Assembly: GCA_016931625.1 (NCBI GenBank)
Contig: JAFGEK010000048.1
Location: 1 to 33,870, forward strand
Source: Deltaproteobacteria bacterium
Lineage (GTDB): Bacteria > Myxococcota > XYA12-FULL-58-9 > JAFGEK01
Direction of reading: 5' to 3'
DNA: 33,870 nucleotides
In this document: positions 32,963 to 33,870 of the stretch, piece after piece
How the letters are laid out: every line of letters begins with the position of its first letter
How positions within the stretch are numbered: the stretch's first letter is position 1
Notes under the pieces: model-generated
Database searches by the model: none
What the model was told of the DNA's origin: nothing
What the model saw: the letters and a program-made list of their open reading frames with translations, nothing else
Position numbers and translations under genes: made by a program

Positions 32963-33700
32963 ATGAAGAACTTCTTACTAGGTGTGTTTTTGGGGTTGTC
33001 TCTCTTTGGGAGTTTGGCTTTTGCAGGTGTTGAGGCAGATGTCGAAACCGGTGTGGTGTTCGCGAGCCGCAATGACACAAGAATCCCAGGTAACGGAGGT
33101 ACGCAGATCTCATTGATAAATGATCTCTCTACCTCGTCAGCTCCAGCTTTTCGTCTACGACTTGGATACCGTTTTGCAGATCGACACTTAGTTACAGCAC
33201 TCTATGCGCCGTTGCAGATCAATGCCAGAGGTAGTGTAGATCGAGATGTCTCCTTTGCCGGGGGAACCTATCCTGCAGGTAGTCCAATGCTTATCGTCTA
33301 TCGTTTCGATTCGTACCGGTTGACCTACCGTTATAGTATTGTCTGGGAAGAAGGGTTGGATATTGCGGTGGGTTTCACTGCCAAGATCCGTGATGCCGAA
33401 ACGAGTCTTTATGGGGTCGAGGCCCGTCGCAAGACTAACACTGGCTTTGTTCCACTGTTAAATGTCCATCTGGCATGGCGGCCAGACAACGGAGATTTCG
33501 GAATGTTGATTGATGCAGATGCACTCGCCGCGCCTCAGGGTCGAGCCGAAGATGTTTTGTTGGCTGCAACCTGGGCCGCTCGTAAGGGAATCGAGCTTAG
33601 GGCTGGGTACCGTATGGTCGAAGGTGGTGCGGACAACAACGAGGTTTATAGTTTTGCTTGGTTTCATTACGTCGTTATCGGATTTGGAATATGCTTCTGA
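32963..33700 (+). CDS. Predicted outer-membrane beta-barrel protein
   Basis: A 245-residue secreted protein. Signal peptide MKNFLLGVFLGLSLFGSLAF with Ala-x-Ala-like cleavage before GVEADVETG. The mature part alternates polar and hydrophobic residues in many strands (APAFRLRLGYRFADRHLVTA, DSYRLTYRYSIVWEEGLDIA, GIELRAGYRMVEGG) with aromatic belts, as in 8- to 12-stranded barrels, and the C terminus ends in Phe (VIGFGICF), the usual BAM-recognition residue. The long open frame starts at 32873, but the ATG at 32963 begins the signal peptide and has GGGAG about ten bases upstream. GC is intermediate. No operon partner. A porin-like or surface function is likely; the ligand is unknown. Confidence 0.75.
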   Translation: MKNFLLGVFLGLSLFGSLAFAGVEADVETGVVFASRNDTRIPGNGGTQISLINDLSTSSAPAFRLRLGYRFADRHLVTALYAPLQINARGSVDRDVSFAGGTYPAGSPMLIVYRFDSYRLTYRYSIVWEEGLDIAVGFTAKIRDAETSLYGVEARRKTNTGFVPLLNVHLAWRPDNGDFGMLIDADALAAPQGRAEDVLLAATWAARKGIELRAGYRMVEGGADNNEVYSFAWFHYVVIGFGICF

Positions 33701-33726
33701 AAATATATTATAATATAGAGCTACTT

Positions 33727-33870
33727 GCAAAAGTCGAGCAACCAGCTATTATCGTCATTCCTGCGCAAGCAGGAATCTATAACGTGTTGATATTGCAAAA
33801 CATTTTGGATCCCCGCTTTCGCGGGGATGACGTTATATTTGCTATAATTGGAAATCATAAGGACTTTTGC
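33727..33870. mobile_element. MITE-like inverted-repeat element at the window edge
   Basis: GCAAAAGTC (33727-33735) and GACTTTTGC (33862-33870) are perfect inverted ends of a 144-bp stretch. Inside, CGTCATTCC near 33753 is mirrored by GGGGATGACG near 33823-33832, and each half contains its own hairpin (CCTGCGCAAGCAGG; CCCCGCTTTCGCGGGG). This nested symmetry and the GTCATTCC...GGAAT string are typical of small non-coding dispersed repeats in many bacteria. The right end coincides with the window end, so the element may be longer. Flanking 33704-33717 is a TATATTATAATATA palindrome, a possible AT-rich target. Confidence 0.7.

Noticed and set aside
1-33870. CRISPR array, rRNA, tRNA or 4.5S RNA genes
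   Set aside because: No regularly spaced repeats, no tRNA cloverleaf or T-loop string in context, and no SRP RNA core motif was seen on either strand by eye.

Overview
The window looks like a chromosomal segment of a Gram-negative bacterium. Evidence for this is an lpxK lipid A kinase, two outer-envelope proteins, a CsgG/FlgO-like protein and a Cys-containing lipobox. Most genes are AT-rich, by eye around 40% GC. A cyclase with a CHASE2 sensor, tandem FlgO-like domains and a giant repeat lipoprotein recall the former deltaproteobacterial groups (Myxococcota, Bdellovibrionota and relatives). That assignment is inference only; there is no rRNA or tRNA in the window.

Layout. 275-2083: a divergent pair, a GT-B glycosyltransferase and a polytopic membrane protein; the membrane protein's last codons run into a structured RNA that looks like a 5' group II intron remnant. 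2324-3026: a compact, apparently leaderless vapBC toxin-antitoxin pair. 3084-8934: a clearly more GC-rich two-gene operon, a CsgG/FlgO-like protein and a 1520-residue lipoprotein with 14 propeller-type repeats. 9392-16632: an Sfp-type phosphopantetheinyl transferase, gltB and gltD (NADPH-dependent glutamate synthase) and a small membrane protein. 16815-22461 (minus strand): a class I glutamine amidotransferase behind a stand-alone LeuA/CimA-type regulatory domain; gpmI; a GbsR-like regulator with a small membrane protein; folC. 22516-27647 (minus strand): a LacI-type ligand domain lacking a helix-turn-helix, a class II-like cyclic nucleotide phosphodiesterase, a CRP-like regulator and a CHASE2 adenylate cyclase. 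27801-31679: lpxK, a Gln-rich unknown protein and ffh. 31829-32783: GC-rich decayed gene fragments joined out of frame. 32963-33700: an outer-membrane barrel. 33727-33870: a MITE-like inverted-repeat element running to the window edge.

The most coherent system is at 23468-27647, where enzymes to make, sense and destroy a cyclic nucleotide sit side by side, with a possible activator-dependent promoter before the sensor gene. The most unusual gene is the free-standing LeuA-type allosteric domain at 17533-18141, with its own ribosome binding site and paired with a glutamine amidotransferase. Other points to follow are the HTH-less LacI domain, the two-propeller lipoprotein operon, the intron-tailed membrane protein and the chimeric pseudogene.
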